Source of the DNA: Euzebya rosea
GTDB taxonomy: Bacteria > Actinomycetota > Nitriliruptoria > Euzebyales > Euzebyaceae
DNA: 64,000 nucleotides
Direction: 5' to 3'
Assembly: GCF_003073135.1 (NCBI RefSeq)
Contig: NZ_PGDQ01000005.1
Coordinates: 372,001-436,000, forward strand
Below are positions 1-8,346 of this stretch, one piece after another. The notes under the pieces were generated by a model that made no database searches, was not told where the DNA came from, and saw only the letters and a list, made by a program, of their open reading frames with translations. The position numbers and the translations under genes were made by a program. The stretch's first letter is position 1; every line of letters starts with the position of its first letter.

Positions 1-953
1 CCGGTCAGCACGGTGGACGGCACGCCGGACCGGCGCACCCGGTCGAGGGTGTCGACGTGCATGGCCTCCCGCTCGTCCGACGATTCGCGGGTGCCGTCCT
101 GCACCCATCCGAAGTCGGGCGCACAGACCAGGTAGTGGTCCGGCCGGGTCTCCTCGACCAGCAGGTCCAGGGCGTGGTCGTCGACGCCGAGGTAGCGACG
201 GTGCCAGACCGCCGTGACCAGCGGGTCGGTGTCCCCGATGACCACACCCCCGACGGCCAGTCGTGACAGGTCGTCCGCCAGCGCGTCCTGGGCACGGGCG
301 ATCCGCAGGAACTCCTGGGTGTCCCAGGACTGATCGGCCAGGTAGCGGCGGCCCTCCCAGTACCAGCGGCCGTGCTCCGGCACCCAGACGGTCCCGATGT
401 GTTCGGCCAGTCCCTTGGCAAGGGTCGTCTTCCCGGTCGACTCCGCGCCGACGCAGACGATCCGTCGGGCCAGCGCAGCACGGGCCGCCGGGACGAGCAG
501 GTGGAAGGTGCCCGGCAGGTCGGATCGCAGCGCCGTGCCGCTGGCCGGCACCGTCGTCCGGTCGTTGTCGACGGCCACGTGGTCGGCTCCCATCAGCTGT
601 GCCCAGCCGGGCCCCCACGGTTCGGAGGTGAAGGCCACGTCCGGTGGTTCGGGCAGCACCTCCAGCGCCCGGGCTGCCCACGGGTCGTTGGCCTCCGGCA
701 GGTCGTCGGGCGTCACATGGACGGTGACGTTGTCGGGCAGCGCATCGGCCAGCCAGCTCGCCCTGTCGGCCGCCGGGATCGTCTGGTCGGGGCGGTCGCA
801 CAGCAGCACGTGCAGGTGGTCGACCCGACCGGCACCGACGGTCAGCAGGTGGACGTGGCCGAGGTGCGGCGGGTTGAACTTCCCCACGGCCACACCGACC
901 CTCCACCGGCGGTCTGCAGCAGGAGCTGGCACGGGGGAGGAGGGGAGGGCCAT
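1..953 (-). CDS. nadR: NadR-like bifunctional NMN adenylyltransferase / nicotinamide riboside kinase, 3' end cut by window
   Basis: NAD salvage enzyme of the cytoplasm: the nucleotidyltransferase half makes NAD from NMN and ATP, and the kinase half phosphorylates nicotinamide riboside. Starting at the ATG at 953, residues 19-35 hold the nucleotidyltransferase signature GKFNPPHLGH. A second signature (GTALRSDL) follows near residue 135. A P-loop GAESTGKTTL near residue 160 opens the kinase half. No stop is met before base 1, so the C-terminus lies outside the window. There is no helix-turn-helix N-terminus, unlike enterobacterial NadR. It is divergent from rlmG with 48 bp between starts. Family assignment is secure; which of the two activities dominates cannot be told. 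Confidence 0.87.
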   Translation of the reverse strand, partial: MALPSSPVPAPAADRRWRVGVAVGKFNPPHLGHVHLLTVGAGRVDHLHVLLCDRPDQTIPAADRASWLADALPDNVTVHVTPDDLPEANDPWAARALEVLPEPPDVAFTSEPWGPGWAQLMGADHVAVDNDRTTVPASGTALRSDLPGTFHLLVPAARAALARRIVCVGAESTGKTTLAKGLAEHIGTVWVPEHGRWYWEGRRYLADQSWDTQEFLRIARAQDALADDLSRLAVGGVVIGDTDPLVTAVWHRRYLGVDDHALDLLVEETRPDHYLVCAPDFGWVQDGTRESSDEREAMHVDTLDRVRRSGVPSTVLT

Positions 954-1001
954 CGGGGCGGGAGGATACGCAGGGTGGCGCGGACGGCCATACTCGACCG
1001 T

Positions 1002-2213
1002 GTGCCTCCCCAGACCCAGCTGACCCTGCCCGACGGCCGGACCGTCGTCCTGCGACGCCACCCCAGCCGTCCGCAGCCCGACAACCTCCGGGCGTGGGAC
1101 GCCGCCGACGAGCTGGTGCTGGCCTGGATGTCCGGGGACACCGACGGGTTGCTGGCCGATGACGTCGAGGCGCCCGTCGCACCGGGCAGCGTGGAGACCG
1201 CCCACGGACGAACCGTCCTGGTGAACGACCGCTTCGGCGCGCTCGCGGTCGGCCTGGCCGATCGGCACCCCGCCTCGTGGGCGGACTCCGCCCTCACGTG
1301 GGAGGTGACCCGAGCCAACCTGGTCGCCAACGGACTCGAGCCGACGGCCGCGGAGGTCGTGCCGGCCAGCAACGGCCTTCCACCGGTCGGCGTGGCCGTC
1401 GTGAAGGTGCCACGAGCCAAGGCGACCCTGGAGTGGCAGCTCCGCGAGATCGCCGCCGCGTCCTCCCCGGGCACCGTCGTCGTCGGGGCCGGCATGACCC
1501 GGGAGGTCCACACCAGCACCGTGGAGCTGTTCGAGCGAATCCTCGGGCCGACCGTCACCACCCGTGCCCGGAAGAAGGCGCGGTTGCTGCTCGTGCAGGT
1601 CGACCCCGTCCGCATCGGCACGGCACCGGACCACGACGTCGTGCTCGGCGAGACGACGCACGAGTCGCACGGCGTCACCGTCGTGGCGCTGCCGGGCGTG
1701 TTCGGCGCCGGGGCCACCGACGACGGCACGGGGTTGCTGCTGGCGCACCTGCCGACGGTCCTGCCGCCGGCGGGGACCGCGGTCGACGTCGTGGACCTCG
1801 GCTGCGGCACCGGCATCGTCGGGACGGTCGTCGCGCGGGACAACCCGGACGCACGGCTGGTGTTCACCGACGTCTCGGACCTGGCGGTGGCGTCCGCGCG
1901 CCGGACGCTTGCTCGCACGCTGCCCGACGCCGAGGCGACGTTCCACGTCGCCGACGGGCTGACCGCCTGCGCCGACGGCAGCGCCGACCTGGTGGTCGTC
2001 AACCCGCCGTTCCACCAGGGACGCGTCGTCACCGACGACATCGCCTGGGAGATGTTCGGCGATGCCCGACGGGTCCTGCGCCCGGGCGGACGGATCGTCG
2101 TCGTCGGCAACCGCCACCTCGCCTACCACGCCAAGCTCAAGCGGCTGTTCGGCAACGTCGAGGTGCTCGGCAGCGACCCGCGGTTCGTGGTCATGTCGGC
2201 CGTTCGCATGTAG
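1002..2213 (+). CDS. rlmG: RlmG-like 23S rRNA (guanine-N2) methyltransferase
   Basis: SAM-dependent methyltransferase of the RsmC/RlmG family, 403 aa, which in E. coli modifies G1835 of 23S rRNA. The N-terminal pseudo-domain carries the RlmG-like DNLRAWDAADELVL stretch. The C-terminal catalytic domain has the SAM loop VDLGCGTGIVG (about residue 262) and the amine-methylating motif NPPFHQ (about 335), followed by the family ending NRHLAYHAKLKRLFG. The GTG at 1002 is chosen because conserved sequence begins just after it; the open frame upstream overlaps nadR and is not protein-like. It stands alone and divergent from nadR. The protein matches E. coli RlmG along its whole length as I recall it. 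The 223 bases downstream show no gene. Confidence 0.9.
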   Translation: MPPQTQLTLPDGRTVVLRRHPSRPQPDNLRAWDAADELVLAWMSGDTDGLLADDVEAPVAPGSVETAHGRTVLVNDRFGALAVGLADRHPASWADSALTWEVTRANLVANGLEPTAAEVVPASNGLPPVGVAVVKVPRAKATLEWQLREIAAASSPGTVVVGAGMTREVHTSTVELFERILGPTVTTRARKKARLLLVQVDPVRIGTAPDHDVVLGETTHESHGVTVVALPGVFGAGATDDGTGLLLAHLPTVLPPAGTAVDVVDLGCGTGIVGTVVARDNPDARLVFTDVSDLAVASARRTLARTLPDAEATFHVADGLTACADGSADLVVVNPPFHQGRVVTDDIAWEMFGDARRVLRPGGRIVVVGNRHLAYHAKLKRLFGNVEVLGSDPRFVVMSAVRM

Positions 2214-2436
2214 GGCAGTCCGACCCTCCCGTCGGGTGGCCGTCCCAGGCGCGAGCCGGCTGTCCGAGGGGCGAGCTGGCCGTGTCGGGTCCAGTCCCCG
2301 GCTCGTGCAGCTCCGATCACCCGGCGGCGTTGCTGCACACCATGCGGGCTGGGAAGTGCAGCTTCGTGCCCCGACCGGCGGTAGTGCACGAGTCGGTGCG
2401 CGGGTGCACGGAGTCGGTGAGGTCGGCACCGGTGGC

Positions 2437-3018
2437 TCAGGACGGCGTGACCCCCGAGTGGATGACCAGGAGGGTCCCACGCCCGCCGCCGGCGTCCGGC
2501 GACCCGTAGACGTGGTCACCCGCGGCGGTGAACAGGATCGCGTCGCCCGGGGCCAGGTCCACGGGCGCGGCCTGCGGGCCGATCCGCACGGTGCCGTCGT
2601 GGACCAGCAGGCACTCCCGGACGTGGCCCGCGTGGGCGCGTGACCGTTGCAGGCCGGCCGAGGCGACGAAGTCGTAGACCTCGATGTGGCCCTCGACCTC
2701 GATCCTGCCGACCAACCGGGCGTCGACCGCCTCGCCGTGGACCATCGGCCCCTCCTCCGCCCTGACCACCCAGTCGGGCAGGTCCTCCTCCGGTGGCGTC
2801 AGCAGGTCGGCCAGCCCGACCGACAGGGCAGTCGCGACGGCGTACAGCGTCTCCAGCCGGGGATTGGCCGATCCGCCCTCCAAGTCGTGCACCGTCGTCT
2901 TCGACACGCCCGCACGGGTGCCGAGGTCCGCCAACGACAGGCCCCGCCGTTCCCGCAGTCGACGAACGTTGCGCCCCACGACGCTTCCCGGCGTAGTCTG
3001 TTCGGTGTTCTGGTCCAT
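2437..3018 (-). CDS. XRE-family transcriptional regulator with C-terminal cupin domain
   Basis: A 193-aa cytoplasmic DNA-binding regulator. The helix-turn-helix is near residues 13-65 (LADLGTRAGVSKTTVHDLE is the recognition region), and a small beta-barrel cupin follows from about 105 to 190 (H-x-R-x-C-L-L, then PGDAILF and GDHVYG). This architecture is typical of regulators that sense a small metabolite with the cupin and control an adjacent catabolic or biosynthetic gene. The ATG at 3018 is only 27 bp from the start of the divergent aminotransferase, so one shared operator probably controls both. The ligand is unknown; the neighbour suggests an amino acid or amine. Confidence 0.85.
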   Translation of the reverse strand: MDQNTEQTTPGSVVGRNVRRLRERRGLSLADLGTRAGVSKTTVHDLEGGSANPRLETLYAVATALSVGLADLLTPPEEDLPDWVVRAEEGPMVHGEAVDARLVGRIEVEGHIEVYDFVASAGLQRSRAHAGHVRECLLVHDGTVRIGPQAAPVDLAPGDAILFTAAGDHVYGSPDAGGGRGTLLVIHSGVTPS

Positions 3019-3045
3019 GTGTACCAACTTAGCGGAGGTTGAGCG

Positions 3046-4197
3046 ATGAGGGTGAGTCGGCTGGCACACGTGCCGGGCATCGGTGTGGACAGGGTCGGCG
3101 ATGCGGCCGATGCGTTGGCCGACCCGGAGATCCTGCGGCTGGAGAACCTCGACGTCGACGTCCGCCCACCCCGCGTGGCCGTCGAGGCCACGGTGACCGC
3201 GATCGGCGACGACGACGCCAACAGCTACCTGCCGTTCCAGGGCCACCTGTCCCTGCGTGAGGCCGCCTGTGCATGGGTGGGCGCGCGGGACGGTGTCGCC
3301 TACGACCCGCGGACCCAGTGCGTCAGCGTCGCCGGTGGCCTCAACGGCATCCTGAACGTGCTGCTGGCGACCGTCGAACCCGGGCAGGAGGTCGTGCTGA
3401 CCGACCCGATCTACGCCGGGTTGGTCAACCGGGTCCGGCTGGCCGGCGGCGTGCCACGGTTCGTCCCGGCTCGGGCCACACCGGATGGCTGGCTGGTTGA
3501 CCCCGAGGAGCTCGCGTCAGCGGTGGGCCCACGTACCGCCGCGGTGATCACGAGCATGCCCACCGGCGGCGTGATGGGGCCGTCCCACTGGGCGGCGCTG
3601 GCGGAGCGGACCGGGGCCCACCGGCCGTGGATCATCCACGACACGGCGATGGACCGCCTGCGCTTCGGTGGCCCCATCGACGGGGGACCGGCTGCCGTCG
3701 AGGCCCTTCGCGACCGGACCATCACGGTCGGGTCGGCGTCCAAGGAGCTGCGCATGATCGGCTGGCGGGTCGGCTGGGTCGTCGGACCGGCGCCCATCAT
3801 GGCCGACGTGGCGCTGGTCGGCATGGCCAACGTCGTCTGCCAGGTCGGCATCGCCCAGCAGGCCGTGGCAGCCGCGCTGACGGCCCCTGATGCCGAGGCC
3901 GACGTGCGGGCGTTCACCGACGTGCTGGAGGCCCGCAGCCGGGTGATCCTCGAGCAGCTCGACGGCTATCCGTGCGTGCGGCCGGACGGTGGCTGGTCGC
4001 TGCTGATCGACACGCGCCCGCTGGGCGTGTCACCCGGGGAGCTGTCGGACCGGCTGATGCGGAAGGGCCGGGTCGCGGCCACGCCCATGGACGGCTGGGG
4101 GCCCTCCGGCGAGCACCACCTGCGCCTGGTCTTCGCCAACGAACCCGTCGAACGGCTGGCAGACCTGCGCGCGCGGTTCGACGCGGCGCTGGGCTGA
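3046..4197 (+). CDS. PLP-dependent class I/II aminotransferase
   Basis: Fold-type I pyridoxal-phosphate enzyme, 383 aa, cytoplasmic. The Schiff-base lysine is in GSASKELRMIGWRVGW (about residue 231), with the Arg of GWRVGW positioned to bind the cofactor phosphate. The N-terminal half shows the SYLPFQGHLSLREA and GGLNGILNVL cofactor-binding blocks. A GGAGG-like Shine-Dalgarno sequence sits 8 bases before the ATG. It is divergently paired with the XRE-cupin regulator at 27 bp, which probably controls it. The substrate is not recognisable; members of this group act on a range of amino acids. Confidence 0.85.
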   Translation: MRVSRLAHVPGIGVDRVGDAADALADPEILRLENLDVDVRPPRVAVEATVTAIGDDDANSYLPFQGHLSLREAACAWVGARDGVAYDPRTQCVSVAGGLNGILNVLLATVEPGQEVVLTDPIYAGLVNRVRLAGGVPRFVPARATPDGWLVDPEELASAVGPRTAAVITSMPTGGVMGPSHWAALAERTGAHRPWIIHDTAMDRLRFGGPIDGGPAAVEALRDRTITVGSASKELRMIGWRVGWVVGPAPIMADVALVGMANVVCQVGIAQQAVAAALTAPDAEADVRAFTDVLEARSRVILEQLDGYPCVRPDGGWSLLIDTRPLGVSPGELSDRLMRKGRVAATPMDGWGPSGEHHLRLVFANEPVERLADLRARFDAALG

Positions 4198-4229
4198 CCG
4201 CGGCGTCGGCGGGTGGTTACCCTGCCGCC

Positions 4230-4622
4230 ATGCCCGCCGTCCCCCCTCGCCCGTGCCCCTGCGGCAGCGACGACCGCTACGACGCCTGCTGTGGTCCGCT
4301 CCACCTCGGGGCACGGCAGGCCGCCACCGCCGAGCAGCTGATGCGGTCGCGCTACAGCGCCTACGCCACCGATGACGTCGACTACCTCCTGCGGACCTGG
4401 CATCCGCGTACCCGGCCCGACCGGATCACCCCCGACCCGTCGCTCGTGTGGGAGGGGCTGGCGGTCACCGAGGTGGTCGACGGCGGCGAGGACGACATCA
4501 CCGGCATCGTGGCCTTCACCGCCCGGTACCGGACCCCCGATGGTGCCGGCGAGCTGACCGAACGCAGCCGGTTCGACCGCCGCGGCACCCGCTGGGTGTA
4601 CGTCGACGGCGACGTCGCCTGA
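4230..4622 (+). CDS. YchJ/UPF0225 family protein with SEC-C-type zinc motif
   Basis: A 130-aa protein. The N-terminus carries the Cys pattern PCPCGSDDRYDACCGPLH typical of SEC-C zinc-binding motifs. This is followed by the family block AEQLMRSRYSAYATDDVDYL and an NTF2-like C-terminal part ending in RWVYVDG. The ATG at 4230 is chosen because it directly precedes the Cys motif; the longer open frame upstream is the aminotransferase read in another frame. The family is widespread and of unknown biochemical role. It lies 32 bp after the aminotransferase and could be cotranscribed with it. Confidence 0.85.
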   Translation: MPAVPPRPCPCGSDDRYDACCGPLHLGARQAATAEQLMRSRYSAYATDDVDYLLRTWHPRTRPDRITPDPSLVWEGLAVTEVVDGGEDDITGIVAFTARYRTPDGAGELTERSRFDRRGTRWVYVDGDVA

Positions 4623-4655
4623 CGGACCCGGCACGTCCCGCATGGGGGCGGGCGA

Positions 4656-5135
4656 TCAGGGAGGAACAGGCAGGGGGTCGAGGTCCAGGTGGTAGTGGGC
4701 GTCGTCGCCGTGGGGGCCGTGCACGACGGCGTCCAGCACGAAGCCCTCGTGCTCGTAGAGCCGGCGGGCATCGGTCCACGTGGCGGTGGTCTCCAGCGCC
4801 ACGCGCGCGGCACCGCGGTCCCTCGCCGCGTCGACGAGGGCGGCGAGCAGCCTGGTGGCGACGCCGCGCCGCCGGAAGTCGTGGGCGGTGCTCATGCGCA
4901 CGATCTCCGCCGTGTCCGGTCCGCCGACCAGGGTGCCGGTTCCCACGAGCGTCGGGCCCAGCCACGCCGTCAGGACCAGGCCGTGCGCCATCCCCTCCGA
5001 CAGCGACTGCAGGTCCAGGTCGAGGTGGGGGTCGAGGGTGCCCCATCGTTCCGCCAGGCCGTGGAGGACGAGGCTGGCGACCTGCCCGAGCTCGTCTGCG
5101 GCAGCCGGCCGGATCCGCAGGGAGCTGGAGGACAT
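4656..5135 (-). CDS. GNAT-family N-acetyltransferase
   Basis: A 159-aa protein of the Gcn5-related acetyltransferase superfamily, which moves acetyl from acetyl-CoA to an amine. The CoA-binding motif A is RMSTAHDFRRRGVATRLLAA (Q/RxxGxA type, about residues 80-100). The C-terminal LYEHEGF block is the usual GNAT ending. The substrate cannot be told. It faces the upstream YchJ gene tail to tail and lies in the same direction as, and 4 bp beyond, the ABC transporter operon, so it may be the last gene of that transcript. Confidence 0.85.
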   Translation of the reverse strand: MSSSSLRIRPAAADELGQVASLVLHGLAERWGTLDPHLDLDLQSLSEGMAHGLVLTAWLGPTLVGTGTLVGGPDTAEIVRMSTAHDFRRRGVATRLLAALVDAARDRGAARVALETTATWTDARRLYEHEGFVLDAVVHGPHGDDAHYHLDLDPLPVPP

Positions 5136-5139
5136 GTGG

Positions 5140-6219
5140 TCACGCTACCCCCAACACCTCTGGGCCCACACCTGCGTCGCCCGCACCTGCGTCCGGGTGG
5201 GGCGACCGAGGGACCTCCTCACCCTCCACCCCGTACAGGTGGCAGGCGACGGGCCGGTCCGGCAGCTCGTCGCGAGTGACCAGCGCCGGGTCGACCCTCC
5301 CGCAGGCCTCGAACACGTCCGGGCAGCGGGTCCGGAAGCTGCAGCCCGACGGCGGGTCCAGCGGACTCGGCACGTCGCCGGTCAGGACGGTGCGGCGACG
5401 GGTCCGCTCCACCCGGGGGGAGGGGACGGGAACGGCCGAGAGCAGCGCACGGGTGTAGGGGTGGGCGGGGTCGGCGACCAGCGCGTCGCGTGCCCCCACC
5501 TCCACCACCCGGCCCAGGTACATCACGGCGATGCGGTCCGAGACGTGCTGCACCGCCGCGAGGTCGTGGGCGATGAACAGGTAGGTGAGGTCCAGCTCGG
5601 CCTGGAGCCGCTCGAGCAGGTTCATGATCTGCGCCTGGATCGACACGTCGAGGCTGGCGATCGGCTCGTCGGCGACGATGAGGTCGGGCTCGCCGGCCAG
5701 GGCGCGGGCGATGCCGACGCGCTGTCGCTGGCCGCCGGAGAACTCGTGGGGATGGCGTTCCATGTGGTCGGGGGACAGGCCGACCTGCTCCATCAGCTCG
5801 GCGACCCGTTCGCGGTGGCGACCACGGTGCAACCCGTGGATCTCCAGCGGTTCGGCGATCGACGCACGGATGGTCCGCCGGGGGTTCAGCGACGCCATCG
5901 GGTCCTGGAAGATCATGGCCATGCGCCGTCGCAGCTCGCGGAGCTCGCCTCGGGACGCCGCGGTCACGTCGGTGCCGTCGAAGACCACGCGGCCGGCCGT
6001 CGGGTCGACCAGCCGCAGCAGCGCGAGCCCGGTGGTGGACTTGCCGCAGCCGGACTCGCCGACCAGCCCGAGCGTCTCGCCCCGGCGGATGTCGAAGGTC
6101 ACGCCGTCGACGGCGCGCACGTGGCCGGTGGTACGGCGCAGCAGCCCCTCCTTCACGGGGAACCACACCCGCAGGTCCTCCACGGCCAGCAGCGGATCGG
6201 GCACGGTTGGTTCAGTCAC
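5140..6219 (-). CDS. Peptide/nickel-type ABC transporter ATP-binding protein (DppF/OppF-like)
   Basis: A 359-aa ATPase subunit of a dipeptide/oligopeptide/nickel importer. Walker A is GESGCGKST, the signature is FSGGQRQR, and Walker B runs into the D-loop as LIVADEPIASLD. The C-terminal extension has the DppF-type Cys cluster (CSFRTRCPDVFEACG) that in homologues coordinates an iron-sulfur cluster. The GTG at 6219 overlaps the preceding ATPase by 8 bp and starts just before conserved sequence. It is the fifth gene of a five-gene operon (binding protein, two permeases, two ATPases) reading leftwards from 10937. The transported substrate is unknown. Confidence 0.9.
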   Translation of the reverse strand: MTEPTVPDPLLAVEDLRVWFPVKEGLLRRTTGHVRAVDGVTFDIRRGETLGLVGESGCGKSTTGLALLRLVDPTAGRVVFDGTDVTAASRGELRELRRRMAMIFQDPMASLNPRRTIRASIAEPLEIHGLHRGRHRERVAELMEQVGLSPDHMERHPHEFSGGQRQRVGIARALAGEPDLIVADEPIASLDVSIQAQIMNLLERLQAELDLTYLFIAHDLAAVQHVSDRIAVMYLGRVVEVGARDALVADPAHPYTRALLSAVPVPSPRVERTRRRTVLTGDVPSPLDPPSGCSFRTRCPDVFEACGRVDPALVTRDELPDRPVACHLYGVEGEEVPRSPHPDAGAGDAGVGPEVLGVA

Positions 6220-7414
6220 GGTGGGGGGCCTCCGGCGTCGTGTCCCCGGCGTCGCGGACGGGGGAGGGGCGGTCGGCCATCGCCTCGGCGTAGAACGTCG
6301 CGGCGCGGTGTCCCTCACCGACCTCGAGCAGGGGAGGGGCCTCGTGCTCGCAGCGTGGGTCGTCGCGGACGGTGCACCGGGGCCAGAACGGACAGCCAGG
6401 TGGCATGGCGACGGGGTCCGGCGGCAGGCCGGGGATGGACTCCAACCCCTCGTCGGTGGTTTCGCCGAGTACCGGCAACGACGCCAGGAGCCCGCGGGTG
6501 TAGGGGTGGCGCGGGTCGTCGTAGAGGGCGTCGACCGGTGCCTCCTCCACGATCCGGCCGGCGTACATGACCATCACCCGGTCGGCCAGCCCGGCCACCA
6601 CGCCGAGGTCGTGGGTGATCCACAGCACGGCGGTGCCGGTGTCGGCCTGCAGCTGCTGGACCAGCTCCACGATCTGCGCCTGGATGGTGACGTCCAGCGC
6701 CGTCGTCGGCTCGTCGGCGATCAGCACGGTGGGGTCGCAGGCCAGCCCGATGGCGATCATCACCCGCTGGCGCATGCCGCCGGACAGCTGGTGGGGGTAG
6801 TCGTCCATCCGCTTGCCGGGGGCGGGGATGCCCACCCGGGTCAGCAGGTCCACGGCCCGGTCGCGTGCGTCCTTGGCCGACAGCCCGAGGTGCAGGCGCA
6901 TGCCCTCGGTGACCTGCCGGCCGATCGGCATGACCGGGTTCAGCGACGTCATCGGGTCCTGGAAGATCATCGCGATGTCGTTGCCGCGGACGGTGCGCAG
7001 GGTGTCGTCGGACGCGCCGACCAGCTCCTGCCCCTCCAGTCGGATGGAGCCGGCCACCCTCGCCGGGGGAGTGGGCAGCAGCCCGAGCAGCGCGAGGGAC
7101 GACACGCTCTTGCCGCTGCCGGACTCGCCGACCAGCGCGACGGTCTCGCCGGGGCGCAGGTCGTAGGTCAACCCGTTGACCACCTCGGCGGTCCCCCGTC
7201 GGGTCCCGAACGACACGCGGAGGTCCTCGACCTCCAGGACGGGGTCGGCGTCGGGTCGTCCGCCCCCGGCTGGCGCGATCGGGGCCTGCGTCGCCTCCTG
7301 ACGAGGGAGGCCCCGATCGTGCCCGTCGTCGGGCGCGTCGGCCGCGCGGATCGTGCCCGACGTCGGCTCGGGACGAGGGAGGCCCCGATCGCGCTGGTCG
7401 TCGTGGCCGGTCAC
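6212..7414 (-). CDS. Peptide/nickel-type ABC transporter ATP-binding protein (DppD/OppD-like) with repeat-bearing N-terminal extension
   Basis: A 400-aa ATPase paired with the DppF-like subunit. Walker A is GESGSGKS, the signature is LSGGMRQR, Walker B is [12 protein letters not shown], and the oligopeptide domain has CPFWPRC near the C-terminus. The GTG at 7414 overlaps the permease stop by 4 bp (GTGA). This start adds about 58 residues before the conserved VLEVEDLRV. The extension contains two near copies of DRGLPRxE, encoded by a 20-bp direct repeat, and it is absent from usual family members. A later start inside the extension is possible but would lose the tight coupling. Confidence 0.88.
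   Translation of the reverse strand: MTGHDDQRDRGLPRPEPTSGTIRAADAPDDGHDRGLPRQEATQAPIAPAGGGRPDADPVLEVEDLRVSFGTRRGTAEVVNGLTYDLRPGETVALVGESGSGKSVSSLALLGLLPTPPARVAGSIRLEGQELVGASDDTLRTVRGNDIAMIFQDPMTSLNPVMPIGRQVTEGMRLHLGLSAKDARDRAVDLLTRVGIPAPGKRMDDYPHQLSGGMRQRVMIAIGLACDPTVLIADEPTTALDVTIQAQIVELVQQLQADTGTAVLWITHDLGVVAGLADRVMVMYAGRIVEEAPVDALYDDPRHPYTRGLLASLPVLGETTDEGLESIPGLPPDPVAMPPGCPFWPRCTVRDDPRCEHEAPPLLEVGEGHRAATFYAEAMADRPSPVRDAGDTTPEAPHRD
7277..7391. repeat. Direct and inverted repeat cluster inside the DppD-like N-terminal extension
   Basis: The 20-mer beginning gacgagggag occurs identically at 7300-7319 and 7372-7391. The second half of the first copy (7308-7318) also forms a perfect 11-bp inverted repeat with gatcggggcct at 7277-7287, with a 20-base loop. 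The repeats lie at the beginning of an ATPase gene and encode its unusual linker. They could be a small mobile palindromic repeat that landed in frame. Confidence 0.8.
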
Positions 7415-8346
7415 GAGCCGAACCCCCTGGACTCCATCGCCGAGGCCTGGCGCGGGTCGAGGGCGTCGCGCAGGGCGTCGCCGAGGACGTTGAACGACAG
7501 GACCGTCACGAAGATGGCGAGGCCGGGGAACAACGCCATCCACCACGCCTGCTGGAGGAACTCGCGGCCCTCCGACAGCATCCGGCCCCATGACGGGTTG
7601 GGCGCTTGCGTCCCGAGGCCGAGGAAGGACAGGGCCGCCTCGGCGAGGATGGCGAACGCCAGCGAGATCGACGCCTGGACGATCACCGGTGCGGCGATGT
7701 TGGGGAGGATGTGCAGCCGCATGATCCGCAGGTCCGACGCGCCCGCGGACCGAGCGGCCCGGACGTAGACCTCCTCGCGGACCGACAGCGTCGAGGCGCG
7801 GGCGACGCGGGCGAAGATCGGCGTGTAGACGATCCCGATCGCCACCATCGCGTTGGTCGTGCCCGGGCCGAGGATGGCCAGGACGGCGATGGCCATCAGG
7901 ATCGCGGGGAATGCGAACAGGACGTCCATCGCCCGCATCAGCAGGTCGTCGAGCCTGCCGCCGACGTAGCCCGCGACCAGGCCGATCGTCGTCCCGGCCG
8001 TCAGCGACAACCCGACCGCGACCACGCCGACCTGGAGCGACACCTTGGCCCCCAGCAGCACCCGGCTGAGCACGTCGCGCCCGAGGTTGTCGGTCCCGAA
8101 CGGATGGTCCCACGAGGGGGCCTGCAGCTGGGAGGGCACGTCGACGGCGTTGTAGCCGTAGGGCGCCAGCGTCTCGTCCAGCAGCGCCACCAGCACGAGC
8201 ACCACCAGGGTCACCAGGCCGAACAGCGCCAGGCGGTTGGTGGTGACCAACGACAGGGTCCGGCGCCAGCGCGGTCGGTCGTCGGCGGCCGGTGGTGCCC
8301 CCGCCTCGACCTCCACCGGGTCGGTCATCGTGCTCGCAGCGGCCAT
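7411..8346 (-). CDS. Peptide-type ABC transporter permease (DppC-like)
   Basis: A 311-aa inner-membrane permease with a cytoplasmic N-terminus of about 35 residues and six predicted membrane segments. It contains the DppC-type HPFGTDNLGRDVLSR block after the first segment and the EAA loop (EEVYVRAARSAGASDLRIM) that docks to the ATPase. The ATG at 8346 shares one base with the stop of the upstream permease (TGATG), indicating translational coupling. It forms a heterodimeric channel with the neighbouring DppB-like protein. Confidence 0.9.
   Translation of the reverse strand: MAAASTMTDPVEVEAGAPPAADDRPRWRRTLSLVTTNRLALFGLVTLVVLVLVALLDETLAPYGYNAVDVPSQLQAPSWDHPFGTDNLGRDVLSRVLLGAKVSLQVGVVAVGLSLTAGTTIGLVAGYVGGRLDDLLMRAMDVLFAFPAILMAIAVLAILGPGTTNAMVAIGIVYTPIFARVARASTLSVREEVYVRAARSAGASDLRIMRLHILPNIAAPVIVQASISLAFAILAEAALSFLGLGTQAPNPSWGRMLSEGREFLQQAWWMALFPGLAIFVTVLSFNVLGDALRDALDPRQASAMESRGFGS

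Noticed and set aside
372-1001. Long open frame continuous with rlmG but starting 630 bp earlier
   Set aside because: It overlaps nadR on the other strand and is compositionally unlike protein; RlmG conservation begins just after the GTG at 1002.
842-2110. A 422-codon open frame antisense to rlmG
   Set aside because: Ser/Thr/Arg-rich shadow typical of high-GC third-position bias; the sense strand has a complete enzyme.
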